Position numbers and translations under genes: made by a program. From Sphingobacterium sp. xlx-96 (lineage in GTDB: Bacteria > Bacteroidota > Bacteroidia > Sphingobacteriales > Sphingobacteriaceae): 64,000 nucleotides of DNA. Numbering within the stretch: the first letter of the stretch is position 1; each line of letters begins with the position of its first letter. The notes under the pieces were generated by a model. It did no database searches and was not told where the DNA came from. It worked only from the letters and a program-made list of their open reading frames with translations. Shown one piece after another: positions 26,717-35,656 of the stretch. The stretch lies in NCBI RefSeq assembly GCF_011007365.1, contig NZ_WFKM01000003.1:310001-374000 (forward strand), in the 5' to 3' direction.

Positions 26717-27949
26717 TTAATTTAGATGCTCAATCGCGGTAATCGTTCCGCCCTCTACTTTCAATCCTTTGGTAGCAGTGGCAGTAGTTGCATCGATTTT
26801 ATAAATATAACTCACACCAGATGTCAAATTAACACCGATGTATCCTGTACGGCCATCTTTTGACGAGTAATTATTACGCATTGTAAAAGAGCTAACTTCA
26901 AGAGCAGAAGGAAGTCCAGTTACTTTTTTATACGTCTTGTCAACCACATTGATTATACCGATAGTTTTTCCTGTCGCATAAGCACCCTTTTCCGCTTTCT
27001 CGTTTGAATAAACAACGAAGTTATTATTCCCTACATATAACCATGTAGTAATATTCAATCCTCCAGACACTTCCTCAAAATTGAAGAAATACGATTTATC
27101 AATTTCACCGGTCGCGGTGTTGATCTTAACAACTGCTGAAGGTTTCGTAGAATTCATTTTTGTCCCGTCGGATGTCGCTACAGCACTTGAAAAGGCATAT
27201 GCCTCGCTGCTACTCGTCAACTCAAGTCCGTCTGTAAAATATCTTCCGATGAAACTGATACGGTCATCTTTAATTACCTTTTCCAGCTTCATTTCCGGAT
27301 AAGAATAAACGGCTATCCAAGCTTGGTCAGGATAGGCTGTTCCAAACGTAGCGCTACAACAGCCCTTTACTGAAAAATAGGGTGCATAGACTTTATTACC
27401 CACCTGCTTAATCCACGAAAAGAATGCTAGTTCTCCAGGGGCACCGTTATTTGCAGCTAACTCAGCTGAGTTAATCGAGCCTTGTTTGTCGATCTGTAAT
27501 GTTGAGGTGTTAAAACCGTACCAGCTAATGGTCGGATTAGCGATATTTCTTGAAATCTTCGTCATTAAGATATCATCGTTTACGCCGGCAAAAGCTTGCA
27601 CAGTTTCCGTTACGGAATTTGCTCGCTTAGTTAAAGCTCCGTTTTGAATATCATATATGGTAATTGCACCTGGATTTCCCTGCCCGTACAACATACTGTA
27701 AAAACGATTTTTATGCGTGACGTAGTACCTGTAGGTACCGTCCTGCTCAACACCTTGACCTGCTGTAGATATCTTACCAGTATCTAAACTACTAGCTGTC
27801 AACAAATAGTCGGCAACACCCGTAGAGGCAACGGGGGTAACAGCTACAATAAAATTTCCCGGATTGGCTGGTTCAGTATTGTTGTCCTTACACGATGTAA
27901 ATGCTAGTATTGATAAGCCTAGCGCTAAAAATGTATTTTTAATCTTCAT
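26717..27949 (-). CDS. DUF4374 surface lipoprotein (XusB-like siderophore-binding protein)
   Basis: 410 residues with a lipoprotein signal peptide (LSILAFTSCKDN). The body is repetitive beta structure compatible with a seven-bladed propeller, as known for DUF4374 members. In B. thetaiotaomicron XusB, a DUF4374 protein, binds ferric enterobactin at the cell surface and works with the receptor XusA. Here it lies directly downstream of a TonB receptor (31 nt) on the minus strand, the XusA-XusB order. The ligand of this copy is unknown. Confidence 0.85.
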   Translation of the reverse strand: MKIKNTFLALGLSILAFTSCKDNNTEPANPGNFIVAVTPVASTGVADYLLTASSLDTGKISTAGQGVEQDGTYRYYVTHKNRFYSMLYGQGNPGAITIYDIQNGALTKRANSVTETVQAFAGVNDDILMTKISRNIANPTISWYGFNTSTLQIDKQGSINSAELAANNGAPGELAFFSWIKQVGNKVYAPYFSVKGCCSATFGTAYPDQAWIAVYSYPEMKLEKVIKDDRISFIGRYFTDGLELTSSSEAYAFSSAVATSDGTKMNSTKPSAVVKINTATGEIDKSYFFNFEEVSGGLNITTWLYVGNNNFVVYSNEKAEKGAYATGKTIGIINVVDKTYKKVTGLPSALEVSSFTMRNNYSSKDGRTGYIGVNLTSGVSYIYKIDATTATATKGLKVEGGTITAIEHLN

Positions 27950-27980
27950 ACTATTTATTTTTTTAAAATTCAGTTTCTAA

Positions 27981-30332
27981 CTATTTATGGTTTTTATTTA
28001 TAAAGTACCTGAGGTTCAAGTAAAATGCTCTACCCGGCTTTTGTAGGCTAAAATTGTCTACCAATTTTGTATCTGTAATATTTCGCATTTCTAAGCCAAT
28101 ATTATATCGGCCATTAGCGACGCTATAAACCAGATTGACGTCATGGCTAAACTGTGTTGGAAGCCCTCGCTTTTCATCCGTCGCAGAACGCCCCCCTCTA
28201 CTAGGCCAGTACAACCAGTAATCGTGAACGTAAAGGGTATTATAAGATATGTTGAGTTTGTTATTTGCCGCGCCCATATTGTTAAACGTCATCGTTAAAT
28301 CTGCATTAGAAAACAAATACGGAATATTGGGCATTTGATCTAAATAGACGGCACTTACATCGGTAAAACCATCTTCGTACTTTTGCATATTCTGCAGATA
28401 TTGAAACGTCCCATTTACACCAGCAGATAACCAGTTCTTATAAGAATATCTTAACTCGGCATCGGCACCAAAGGTTCTAACCCCTTCTCTGTTATCAGCT
28501 ATTGTTTTTCCTTGATTTTGATTTAACCGATTGTAGATAAAATCGTGCGCATAACGATAGATTAAACCAGCATTTAGAGAAAAATTATTATAAGAATTTA
28601 CTTTAAATTGGTACATCGTTCCAACATTGAAATTATTGCTACGTTCTGGTGTTAAACCGGGATTTGCTTCCTGATTCTCTAAATCGCCAAACAATTCGTA
28701 GGCTGTTGGTAACCGGTTGGTCAATTCGTAAGATGCCTTTAATTGAAAGTTTGGATTAACATAATATGATCCGGCCAGTCCGTACCCAAGATTACTCTTA
28801 CTATCTTGGTCATTTATATCCATTACATTCCTTTGGGTTAACATCTTCCCAAACACACTAAGATTCCACAGATTTTCGACAGCATATTGATAGCCAAGTC
28901 CAAGAATATTCTTACTGGATTTACTTGGACGCTCGTAGACATTGTTTGTAGGGTTTAACTCATCGGATCCCGTTCTGTTAAATGTTGTAAACACATTATT
29001 TAAAGACAGTTGCTGTCTTGGAGAGATGCGAAAAGTAAATGTTCCCGTAACAATCCCTTCATGGTTTTTGCTTTTGTACAATGTTCTGCCGCGCTCACCA
29101 GAAGTCGCAGGTAAATCTGCGTTCGTATCTCCAAACCAATCGAAGCGCTTTGCCACAGTGTCAATAGTTTGTTCTGACCCTAAATTAATATTCCCATTAA
29201 CTACTACATCCAAACCTTTAATCAGATCTCTTTTACTATATTTTAGGGTAGGCATGATGATAGTACCTCTCCGGTGCAAAGCTCCAAAAACCGCCGCCAT
29301 ACGAGCTCCTGTCTGAATTTCTTTATAGTTTTTGCCTAAAGTGATCCCTAGCATCAATCTATCCGCATAAGGCTTATCCACTACACCAATATTCCCAATT
29401 ATAGTCTCGTTATGGTATTGGTCATTGAACCGCTTTACGGTGGTGGGTTGAGAATAGCCCCCCAATCTATTATCTTCTTTATTAATATCTACTTTATAAT
29501 TATTGTCCGAATAATTTTGAAAAGCATTTAACTGAAATGTTAAACCTGTCTTATTCGTAAAAGCGGTATTTATTGTTGTTCTGTGTGTGTTAAAAGAGCC
29601 ATAAGAATACGAAACATCCATATAATTATGAAACCTACTTCCTGTAACAATATTAACGGCACCACCTAAAGCGTCTGACCCCAGCCAAACTGGTACAACC
29701 CCCTTATAAACTTCCACACGCTCTGCTAGATTGATTGGAATATTGTTAATTTGAAAAGAGGAACCAAAATTATCCATGGGAACGCCATCCAGAAAAAAAC
29801 GAACATGACTTCCTGAAAAACCATTAATAGAAAGGTTAAAGTTGGATCCCAAACCTCCGCTTTCTCTCACTCGAACACCTGCAACTCGATCCAATGCTCC
29901 AGCAATGTCTAATGTTGTATTGTGCAGTTTAGTCGCATCGATCGCGATTACATTATAAGCCTGACGGTTGACTTCTTGTGTCTTTGTAAGCCCCAATACC
30001 TCCACCGTCTCGATATCCTGCTGTCCTACCTGTAACGTGAAATCCAATTGGTTTACAGCCTCTTTCAGATCCATAGTGTCTGTCCAGCGTTTAAATCCCA
30101 ATGCGGATACAGTGACAACTACCCTTTGCTTTTTTAAGCCTTTGATATGAAAATGTCCATTGCGATCTGTAGTTCCTACCACGCCATCGACTTTTATTGT
30201 CGCATTTTGAAGAGATTCATTACCGGATGATTTTACCCTTCCCTTAAGTTCAAATTGTTGTGTCTGTGCTTCAGCATTGAGTATCCATCCAGATATCAAT
30301 AATAGCAAGACGATGTATTTAAAAAATTGCAT
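27981..30332 (-). CDS. TonB-dependent receptor (XusA-like) of iron locus 1
   Basis: 783 residues: a signal peptide (ending NAEAQ), a CarboxypepD_reg-like domain (about 24-105, FELKGRVKSSGNESLQNATI), a plug domain starting near residue 120 (GGLGSNFNLSINGFSGSHVR, FFLDGVPMDNFGS) and a beta-barrel ending in an aromatic C-terminal strand (AFYLNLRYFINKNHK). It imports a substrate across the outer membrane using TonB. The neighbouring DUF4374 and PepSY genes point to a ferric siderophore. It is 35% or so similar in layout, though not identical in length, to the receptor at 42984; no alignment was computed. Confidence 0.93.
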   Translation of the reverse strand: MQFFKYIVLLLLISGWILNAEAQTQQFELKGRVKSSGNESLQNATIKVDGVVGTTDRNGHFHIKGLKKQRVVVTVSALGFKRWTDTMDLKEAVNQLDFTLQVGQQDIETVEVLGLTKTQEVNRQAYNVIAIDATKLHNTTLDIAGALDRVAGVRVRESGGLGSNFNLSINGFSGSHVRFFLDGVPMDNFGSSFQINNIPINLAERVEVYKGVVPVWLGSDALGGAVNIVTGSRFHNYMDVSYSYGSFNTHRTTINTAFTNKTGLTFQLNAFQNYSDNNYKVDINKEDNRLGGYSQPTTVKRFNDQYHNETIIGNIGVVDKPYADRLMLGITLGKNYKEIQTGARMAAVFGALHRRGTIIMPTLKYSKRDLIKGLDVVVNGNINLGSEQTIDTVAKRFDWFGDTNADLPATSGERGRTLYKSKNHEGIVTGTFTFRISPRQQLSLNNVFTTFNRTGSDELNPTNNVYERPSKSSKNILGLGYQYAVENLWNLSVFGKMLTQRNVMDINDQDSKSNLGYGLAGSYYVNPNFQLKASYELTNRLPTAYELFGDLENQEANPGLTPERSNNFNVGTMYQFKVNSYNNFSLNAGLIYRYAHDFIYNRLNQNQGKTIADNREGVRTFGADAELRYSYKNWLSAGVNGTFQYLQNMQKYEDGFTDVSAVYLDQMPNIPYLFSNADLTMTFNNMGAANNKLNISYNTLYVHDYWLYWPSRGGRSATDEKRGLPTQFSHDVNLVYSVANGRYNIGLEMRNITDTKLVDNFSLQKPGRAFYLNLRYFINKNHK

Positions 30333-30441
30333 TTTTTTACAGTATCTAAAGATGGCTTTCCACCTATAATAATTTTTGCCGTGGCGTTGTGTTCAAAGCA
30401 TACTGAGCTTGCCGCCCCAGCATCCTTTTTAAAATTATATA

Positions 30442-31149
30442 TTATTGTACGAGGAAACTTGCTGTTGTCCCCTGCCAAGAGTGCTTGTAGGGTTTATTAT
30501 GCCATTGTCCTGATTCATCTTTATTAAGAGAAGCCTCAAGTACATATCTCCCTTTCCAGATCGCAGGAAAACTTACTTTACCCTGATCATCTGTTCTCAA
30601 CGTTTTACTCCATCCCTCTTGGCTCATGACCAGTAAATCCGTATTGGGTGACGGCTTACCGTTTTGTAGGACAAAAGCATCTATAATCTGTCCTTCTTCA
30701 AATACTTTAGGCTCTGTGTGAATATAGAACGGTAAGTCCTGTGTTTGAACTTTAGGCTGTCCTACCTTAACGAGAACTGCAGAAGAAAATTCGTATTTAG
30801 TGGTTCCTCCCAAGTCCATGGCAGGGTGTACAATAGATAATGTGTAAACACCATCTTCTTTGGGAGTAAAGGTTGATTTAAAAAAATCTGTATGAGCTTC
30901 CTTGCTTAGTTCTATCCTTTTTTGACTTGGAGTCGTCAAAATAATCTTGAAGGCTTTAACGTCTGAATACCACTTTTCCAGAGATTCAATTTCATGGGTA
31001 GCATATTCTCCGTAAAAAATTTTCACTTCGTGTGCAACTCCCTTCGTGGCGAGGGGTTCTGATTCGATCCACAATGCATGTGCAGATGCTGATAAACTAA
31101 ATAATAACGAACACATCGTTAATAACAGGTAGATAGGATAGTATTTCAT
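30442..31149 (-). CDS. DUF4198 periplasmic protein, first gene of iron locus 1
   Basis: 235 residues from ATG 31149 (MKYYPIYLLLTMCSLLFSLS signal peptide, cleaved after SASA). The frame is open upstream to 31206, but the extension precedes the signal peptide. The mature protein starts HALWIESEPLATKG and has two beta-sandwich parts (KIFYGEYATHEIESLEKW; later VLQNGKPSPNTDLLVMSQEG), typical of DUF4198. DUF4198 proteins accompany TonB receptors and metal transporters (nickel, cobalt, iron). It is followed by the receptor after 109 nt. Confidence 0.8.
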   Translation of the reverse strand: MKYYPIYLLLTMCSLLFSLSASAHALWIESEPLATKGVAHEVKIFYGEYATHEIESLEKWYSDVKAFKIILTTPSQKRIELSKEAHTDFFKSTFTPKEDGVYTLSIVHPAMDLGGTTKYEFSSAVLVKVGQPKVQTQDLPFYIHTEPKVFEEGQIIDAFVLQNGKPSPNTDLLVMSQEGWSKTLRTDDQGKVSFPAIWKGRYVLEASLNKDESGQWHNKPYKHSWQGTTASFLVQ

Positions 31150-31254
31150 AATATATTGAATAGTATTAATTTCTTTTTTATTCAACCGATTACGAAAAGA
31201 GTACAAGCTTTTTTTTATATTGCACTTCCTTCCATATTTTACAGTATCGGGGGC

Positions 31255-31348
31255 GATCTCCCTCTTTCAGAGGACAGATCAGCTAATATCAGTTGCCGCT
31301 GATGTTAGATTTTGCGTCATGCAGAGATTGCCGTCTCTAGCATGACGC
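31255..31348 (-). promoter_or_regulatory. Three-hairpin leader RNA upstream of iron locus 1
   Basis: Within the predicted leader (about 31394 down to the ATG at 31149) three hairpins stand side by side. H1 spans 31314-31348: GCGTCATGC and AGAGA stems around loop TTGCCG (plus-strand reading). H2 spans 31283-31308: CTAATATCAG/CTGATGTTAG around the same loop TTGCCG. H3 spans 31255-31280: GATCT and CCTC stems around TTTCA. On the transcribed strand H1 and H2 thus both show the loop CGGCAA. No known riboswitch was recognised. A regulatory role is inferred from the position only. Confidence 0.5.
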
Positions 31349-31377
31349 TCTTTGTTTTTAACCACTATATTTTTTTA

Positions 31378-31394
31378 TTTAGACTCATTAAAAA
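31378..31394. promoter_or_regulatory. Metal-box-like operator, site 1 (iron locus 1)
   Basis: TTTAGACTCATTAAAAA, a degenerate copy of the TTTAgA-N5-TCTAAA inverted repeat shared by all three iron regions. It lies at the predicted transcription start of the leftward operon. Confidence 0.45.
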
Positions 31395-31400
31395 CAATAG

Positions 31401-31408
31401 CAAATATA
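31401..31408 (-). promoter_or_regulatory. Predicted -7 element of iron locus 1
   Basis: The minus strand reads TATATTTG, an exact TAnnTTTG match, with a TTG 21 nt further upstream as -33. The transcript would begin near 31394 and carry a leader of about 245 nt. Confidence 0.6.
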
Positions 31409-31512
31409 GGAGGTTTAATCTTGTATTCGCAACAAATACTTTACTTTTTTTAAAATAATTTATCGTTATCATATCCTCCTACACCGATCCGAAAGTCTTA
31501 AGGTAGTATATT

Positions 31513-31559
31513 AATAGAAAAAGGAGCTGCTTGATGTCAAAGCAGCTCCTTTTTCTATT
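31513..31559 (-). terminator. Terminator of the M3 peptidase gene
   Basis: A perfect 20-bp stem starting AATAGAAAAAGGAGCTGCTT around a 7-nt loop, followed by T-rich sequence on the minus strand. Confidence 0.92.
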
Positions 31560-31578
31560 ATTTAATGACGGATTAAAA

Positions 31579-33693
31579 TTAGTTCAATCCTCTCTTTTTC
31601 ATCAAATGTACTGGATCCGGATCTTTTCCTCTAAAGGCTCTATACAATTCAGCCGGATCTCCCGTTCCACCTCTTTCAAGAATATTTTTACGGAAAGATT
31701 CTGCGGTTGCTTGATCAAAAAGCCCTTTCTCTTTAAAAGCGGCATACGCATCAGAGTCTAGTACTTCCGCCCAGATGTAGGCATAATAACCAGCTGAATA
31801 TCCACCAGAGAAAATATGCTGAAAATACGTACTTCTATAACGAGGGATGATAGCATCTATCAAACCTATCTTAACCATTGCCGCTTTCTCAAAAGCGTTC
31901 GCATTATCCGTTATTGGGGATGTGGTAGCATGGTAGTTCATATCCAATAAAGAAGCGGAAACATATTCTGTCGTAGCAAATCCTTGGTCGAACGTGCCGG
32001 CCTTGTCCATCTTGGCGATCAATGAATCTGGTATAGCTTCTCCTGTTTTATAATGTTTAGCATAGGTCTTTAAAACTTCTGGATCAGCAGCCCAATTTTC
32101 CATGATCTGTGAAGGCAATTCTACAAAGTCACGAGACACCGATGTACCTGCCAAGGACTTGTACTTTACATTAGAGAATAATCCATGTAAAGCATGTCCA
32201 AATTCATGGAATAAAGTAGTTGCTTCGTCAAATGTCAGCAATGCCGGTTGATCTCCGACAGGCTTCGTAAAATTACAAACGATAGAAATCACAGGTGCAA
32301 CACGTTTAGAATCTTTCGTTTGCTGGCTACGATATGAAGTCATCCAAGCGCCTCCGCGTTTTGAATCACGTGGAAAAAAATCTGCATACAACAACCCTAA
32401 ATGTGAACCATCTTTATCTTTCACCTCATAGACTTCAACTTCCTCATGGTAAGTAGGCACATTATTTAAGGCGACAAATGTAATTCCCCATAATTTTGTC
32501 GCTGTAGCAAATGCCCCTTCTCGAACGGCGGATAAGCTGAAATAAGGCTTGATTTCCTCTTCATTCAGAGCAAAACGTTTTACACGGATTTTCTCCGCAT
32601 AATATCTCCAATCATAAGGCGCAACTTTGAAAGTATCTTTTGCAGCATCAATCTCTTTTTGAATATCAGCAGCTTCGACCTTAGCTTTCGCTAAAGCAGG
32701 TCCCCAAAGCTTGTTCAACAAGCTATATACGTTTGTTGGGTTTGCGGCCATAGATTCTTCTAAAACATAAGCCGCGTGCGAGGTATATCCTAAAAGCTTA
32801 GCTTTTTCCAAACGTAAATTGGCAATTTTTATCAAAGATTCTTTATTGTCATTATCGTTACCATTATTGCCACGCAATTGGTATGCATTCCAAATCTGCT
32901 TACGTAATTCTCTGTTATCCGCATATTGCAAAAATGGCATTACAGAAGGGTTTGAAAGCGTGAAAACCCATTTCCCCTCTTTACCTTTCGTCTTAGCTAC
33001 ATCCGCTGCTGCAGCTATCAGACCATCCGATAATCCTGCTAAATCTTCCTTTTTGTCAACGACCAACTCATAAGCGTTGGTTTCAGCTAATAAGTTTTGA
33101 CCATACTCTGTAGTCAATACAGAAAGATCTGCGTTAATTTTTTTTAACTTCTCTTTATCTGTATCGCTTAGATTGGCTCCTGAACGAACAAAACCTTTAT
33201 AAGTTTCTTCCAACAATTTTTTATCCTCTGCATCAAGACCTAAAGCATCTTTCTTTGCATACACTGACTTGACCTTAGCAAACAGCTTAGCATTGAGCTG
33301 TATCTCATCACTATGTGCCGAGATAAGTGGGGCAAGATCCTTAGCGATTGCCTGTATAGTATCATTTGTATTTGCAGAATTCAGATTATAAAATACCGTG
33401 GAAACGTTCCCTAATAAGGATCCCGCATTCTCCAAGGCAACTATCGTGTTTATAAAGTTCGGCTCTTCTGTATTATTAACAATGCTATCGATCTCTAAAT
33501 TGTGCTTTTTTAGAGCCTCTTCAAAAGCAGGGCGAAAATGTACATCTTTTATCTTATCAAAAGGGGGAACATTAAATGGCGTATCGTAAGCCGCCAATAA
33601 TGGGTTATCAGAATTCGTCATTTTTTCTTCGTTATTACATCCTACAAACATAGAGGCAACAACTAAAAATGGAATGAAGCTTTTTTTACTCAT
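31579..33693 (-). CDS. M3 family metallopeptidase (Dcp-like peptidyl-dipeptidase)
   Basis: 704 residues, normal for Dcp/oligopeptidase A. A lipoprotein signal peptide (LVVASMFVGCNNEE) places it in the periplasm or at the outer membrane. The zinc-binding motif HEFGH lies near residue 497 (TLFHEFGHALHGLF), followed by the third-ligand region (FVELPSQIMENW). It would release dipeptides from C-termini of short peptides. Monocistronic, with a TAAGTTTG -7 box on the minus strand at 33754-33761. Confidence 0.93.
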   Translation of the reverse strand: MSKKSFIPFLVVASMFVGCNNEEKMTNSDNPLLAAYDTPFNVPPFDKIKDVHFRPAFEEALKKHNLEIDSIVNNTEEPNFINTIVALENAGSLLGNVSTVFYNLNSANTNDTIQAIAKDLAPLISAHSDEIQLNAKLFAKVKSVYAKKDALGLDAEDKKLLEETYKGFVRSGANLSDTDKEKLKKINADLSVLTTEYGQNLLAETNAYELVVDKKEDLAGLSDGLIAAAADVAKTKGKEGKWVFTLSNPSVMPFLQYADNRELRKQIWNAYQLRGNNGNDNDNKESLIKIANLRLEKAKLLGYTSHAAYVLEESMAANPTNVYSLLNKLWGPALAKAKVEAADIQKEIDAAKDTFKVAPYDWRYYAEKIRVKRFALNEEEIKPYFSLSAVREGAFATATKLWGITFVALNNVPTYHEEVEVYEVKDKDGSHLGLLYADFFPRDSKRGGAWMTSYRSQQTKDSKRVAPVISIVCNFTKPVGDQPALLTFDEATTLFHEFGHALHGLFSNVKYKSLAGTSVSRDFVELPSQIMENWAADPEVLKTYAKHYKTGEAIPDSLIAKMDKAGTFDQGFATTEYVSASLLDMNYHATTSPITDNANAFEKAAMVKIGLIDAIIPRYRSTYFQHIFSGGYSAGYYAYIWAEVLDSDAYAAFKEKGLFDQATAESFRKNILERGGTGDPAELYRAFRGKDPDPVHLMKKRGLN

Positions 33694-33753
33694 TTCAATC
33701 TATTTATTTTTCATCTAATTTTTTCCGTTCCAATAATTTAGGAGGGGCGTATG

Positions 33754-33761
33754 CAAACTTA
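33754..33761 (-). promoter_or_regulatory. Predicted -7 element of the M3 peptidase gene
   Basis: TAAGTTTG on the minus strand, about 61 nt upstream of the start codon. Confidence 0.4.
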
Positions 33762-33845
33762 GATAAATTTCATGACAAATTCTTCCTTCACCGCTTATTT
33801 ACCAATGTTCACCGAAAATATCTAAAAAGATTCAGGTCTCCTCCT

Positions 33846-33853
33846 TACTTTTG
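33846..33853 (+). promoter_or_regulatory. Predicted -7 element of the DUF4407 gene
   Basis: TACTTTTG, an exact TAnnTTTG match, 36 nt before the ATG at 33889. Confidence 0.45.
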
Positions 33854-33888
33854 CGCTTAGATGGTTCAGCCGTCTCAAATTTAACAGA

Positions 33889-34995
33889 ATGAGTACATTA
33901 AAACATTTTTTTTGGTGGTGCGCAGGGGTTCATAAAGAAACATTATCTCGATTTCCCGAAGAACATAGCAAATACGTCAGTATCGGTGCGACCATTTTCT
34001 TTACGGGGCTTTTTGCAAGTTTAGCAGGAGGTTATGCCCTTTACTTTGTGTTCAGTGGCACCCAGTTTGCCTTACTTTATGCCTTGTTATTTGGAGCGAT
34101 ATGGGGATTAGCCATATTTAATCTCGATCGTTATATCGTATTGAGTCTGGATAAATCAGGAAGTACATTCAAACAACTATTACAGGCATTGCCACGTATT
34201 CTCCTTGCTATCTTGATCGGGATAGTCATTTCCCGTCCCTTAGAGCTTAAAGTCTTTGATAAAGAAATAAAAGAACATCTACGTGTCGAATTCTTAAAAC
34301 AACAACACGCAAGCATAGATACGCTAAACCGAACTTTTGAAAGCAAGTATCTTGTCGAGTATGGGCAATTGCGAAGTTTAAAAGCGCAAGCAGATTCTCT
34401 AGAATCAACGCTAAAAATAGCGAGACAGCAGCTCAATCACGAGATCTTTGGCACCAAAACAACCGAAACATCAGGTGTCTTAGGTTACGGCCCTTACGCT
34501 AAAATGAAAGAAGAAAATCTAAAAAAAGAAGCGATTCTTTTAGACACGCTAAGGAATAGAATCCAAAACAAAGAGAGTCAACTATTAGCGAGAAAAGAGA
34601 AAGAAGGACTACTTGATCAATCCATACTATCGGCAAAAAGTTTAGATAGCGCTGTGAATGTAGCAGGTTTTGCCGACAGAAATGCTGCTTTAGCCAACCT
34701 CCATAAAAATCCGGACGGGACAGAAGAAAGCTCTACAAAGTATGCCGTTATCTTTATAGCAATGCTATTTATCTTCTTTGAATGCTTACCTGTTTTTGTC
34801 AAGTTAATGAGTGCTAGAGACACCTATGACACGGCAATACATGATCAGCGTACAATACATTTCTTTGAATCATCCTCTAACGTCGATGTAGAAAAAAATG
34901 CCCTAAACAAACTCGTCCCACAACGAACAGACATTGCCATTCAAAAGCGATTGGATAAGCTCACGCAAGATTATGAAAATTCAAAACAGACTTAA
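33889..34995 (+). CDS. DUF4407 family membrane protein
   Basis: 368 residues. The N-terminus (FFWWCAGVHKETLSRFPEEH) and paired TM helices (SIGATIFFTGLFASLAGGYA, LLYALLFGAIWGLAIFNLDR) match DUF4407. A long helical, probably coiled-coil, region (about 125-280) separates them from a C-terminal TM helix (YAVIFIAMLFIFFECLPVFV). Function is unknown; the family occurs in many Bacteroidota. It precedes the ecotin gene by 99 nt, but a link is not established. Confidence 0.85.
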   Translation: MSTLKHFFWWCAGVHKETLSRFPEEHSKYVSIGATIFFTGLFASLAGGYALYFVFSGTQFALLYALLFGAIWGLAIFNLDRYIVLSLDKSGSTFKQLLQALPRILLAILIGIVISRPLELKVFDKEIKEHLRVEFLKQQHASIDTLNRTFESKYLVEYGQLRSLKAQADSLESTLKIARQQLNHEIFGTKTTETSGVLGYGPYAKMKEENLKKEAILLDTLRNRIQNKESQLLARKEKEGLLDQSILSAKSLDSAVNVAGFADRNAALANLHKNPDGTEESSTKYAVIFIAMLFIFFECLPVFVKLMSARDTYDTAIHDQRTIHFFESSSNVDVEKNALNKLVPQRTDIAIQKRLDKLTQDYENSKQT

Positions 34996-35094
34996 GTGAT
35001 AAAAACAAAATAGTTGTTTATTAAACCTTTTTCCCTTTTTGGAATCATATTTGGTACAGATACAAGAGATATTAATTAAAACAAACAACAGAAA

Positions 35095-35598
35095 ATGAAC
35101 AAACAACTATCTAAAATCTTTACCCTTTTATTTGGACTCTTAAGTTTAACGACGATAACTATGGCACAATCTGTATTAAAACAAAGCACAGATATATTTC
35201 CTACTCCTGAAAAAGGATATAAGAAAATGATTATTGAAGTCCCTCATTCCAAAAGCGACGATAGTAAAAAAATAGAATTCACTGTCGGAAAATGGATGGA
35301 AGTAGATGGCTGTAATCACTTCTCTCTACAAGGAAAACTTGAGAAAAAAGACCTACAGGGTTGGGGCTATGATTATTATGTATTTACAACCAATGGTCAG
35401 GTAGCGTCGACACAAATGGCTTGTCCTGGGGCTCCTAATCGTCATCTTTTTGTTTCAGCTCAGCCCGAAATGACACGTTACAATGGTAAGTTACCTATAG
35501 TAATTTATGTCCCAGAGGAATATGAAGTGCAGTTCAAAATCTATAAAGCAGAAGAAGATGTATACGTTGCAGCAGAGGAGCGCGTAAAGCAGAAATAG
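35095..35598 (+). CDS. eco: Ecotin family serine protease inhibitor
   Basis: 167 residues including a signal peptide (ending TITMAQ). Ecotin is a periplasmic dimeric inhibitor of trypsin-fold proteases. The core matches E. coli ecotin closely: VDGCNHFSLQGKLEKKDLQG, WGYDYYVF, then MACPGAPN, MTRYNGKLPIVIYVPEEY and KIYKAEED. The disulfide Cys pair is Cys73 and Cys110, with the same 37-residue spacing as Cys50-Cys87 in E. coli. At the reactive-site P1 position (E. coli Met84) this protein has Gln107 (STQMAC instead of STMMAC). Confidence 0.94.
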   Translation: MNKQLSKIFTLLFGLLSLTTITMAQSVLKQSTDIFPTPEKGYKKMIIEVPHSKSDDSKKIEFTVGKWMEVDGCNHFSLQGKLEKKDLQGWGYDYYVFTTNGQVASTQMACPGAPNRHLFVSAQPEMTRYNGKLPIVIYVPEEYEVQFKIYKAEEDVYVAAEERVKQK

Positions 35599-35617
35599 AA
35601 AGAAAAACTATCTATAT

Positions 35618-35654
35618 AAAAAAAGGCCGGTCAAATTGACCGGCCTTTTTTTGT
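35618..35654. terminator. Bidirectional terminator between ecotin and typA
   Basis: A perfect palindrome with core AGGCCGGTCAA / TTGACCGGCCT, flanked by an A-run and a T-run. Confidence 0.93.
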
Positions 35655-35656
35655 TA

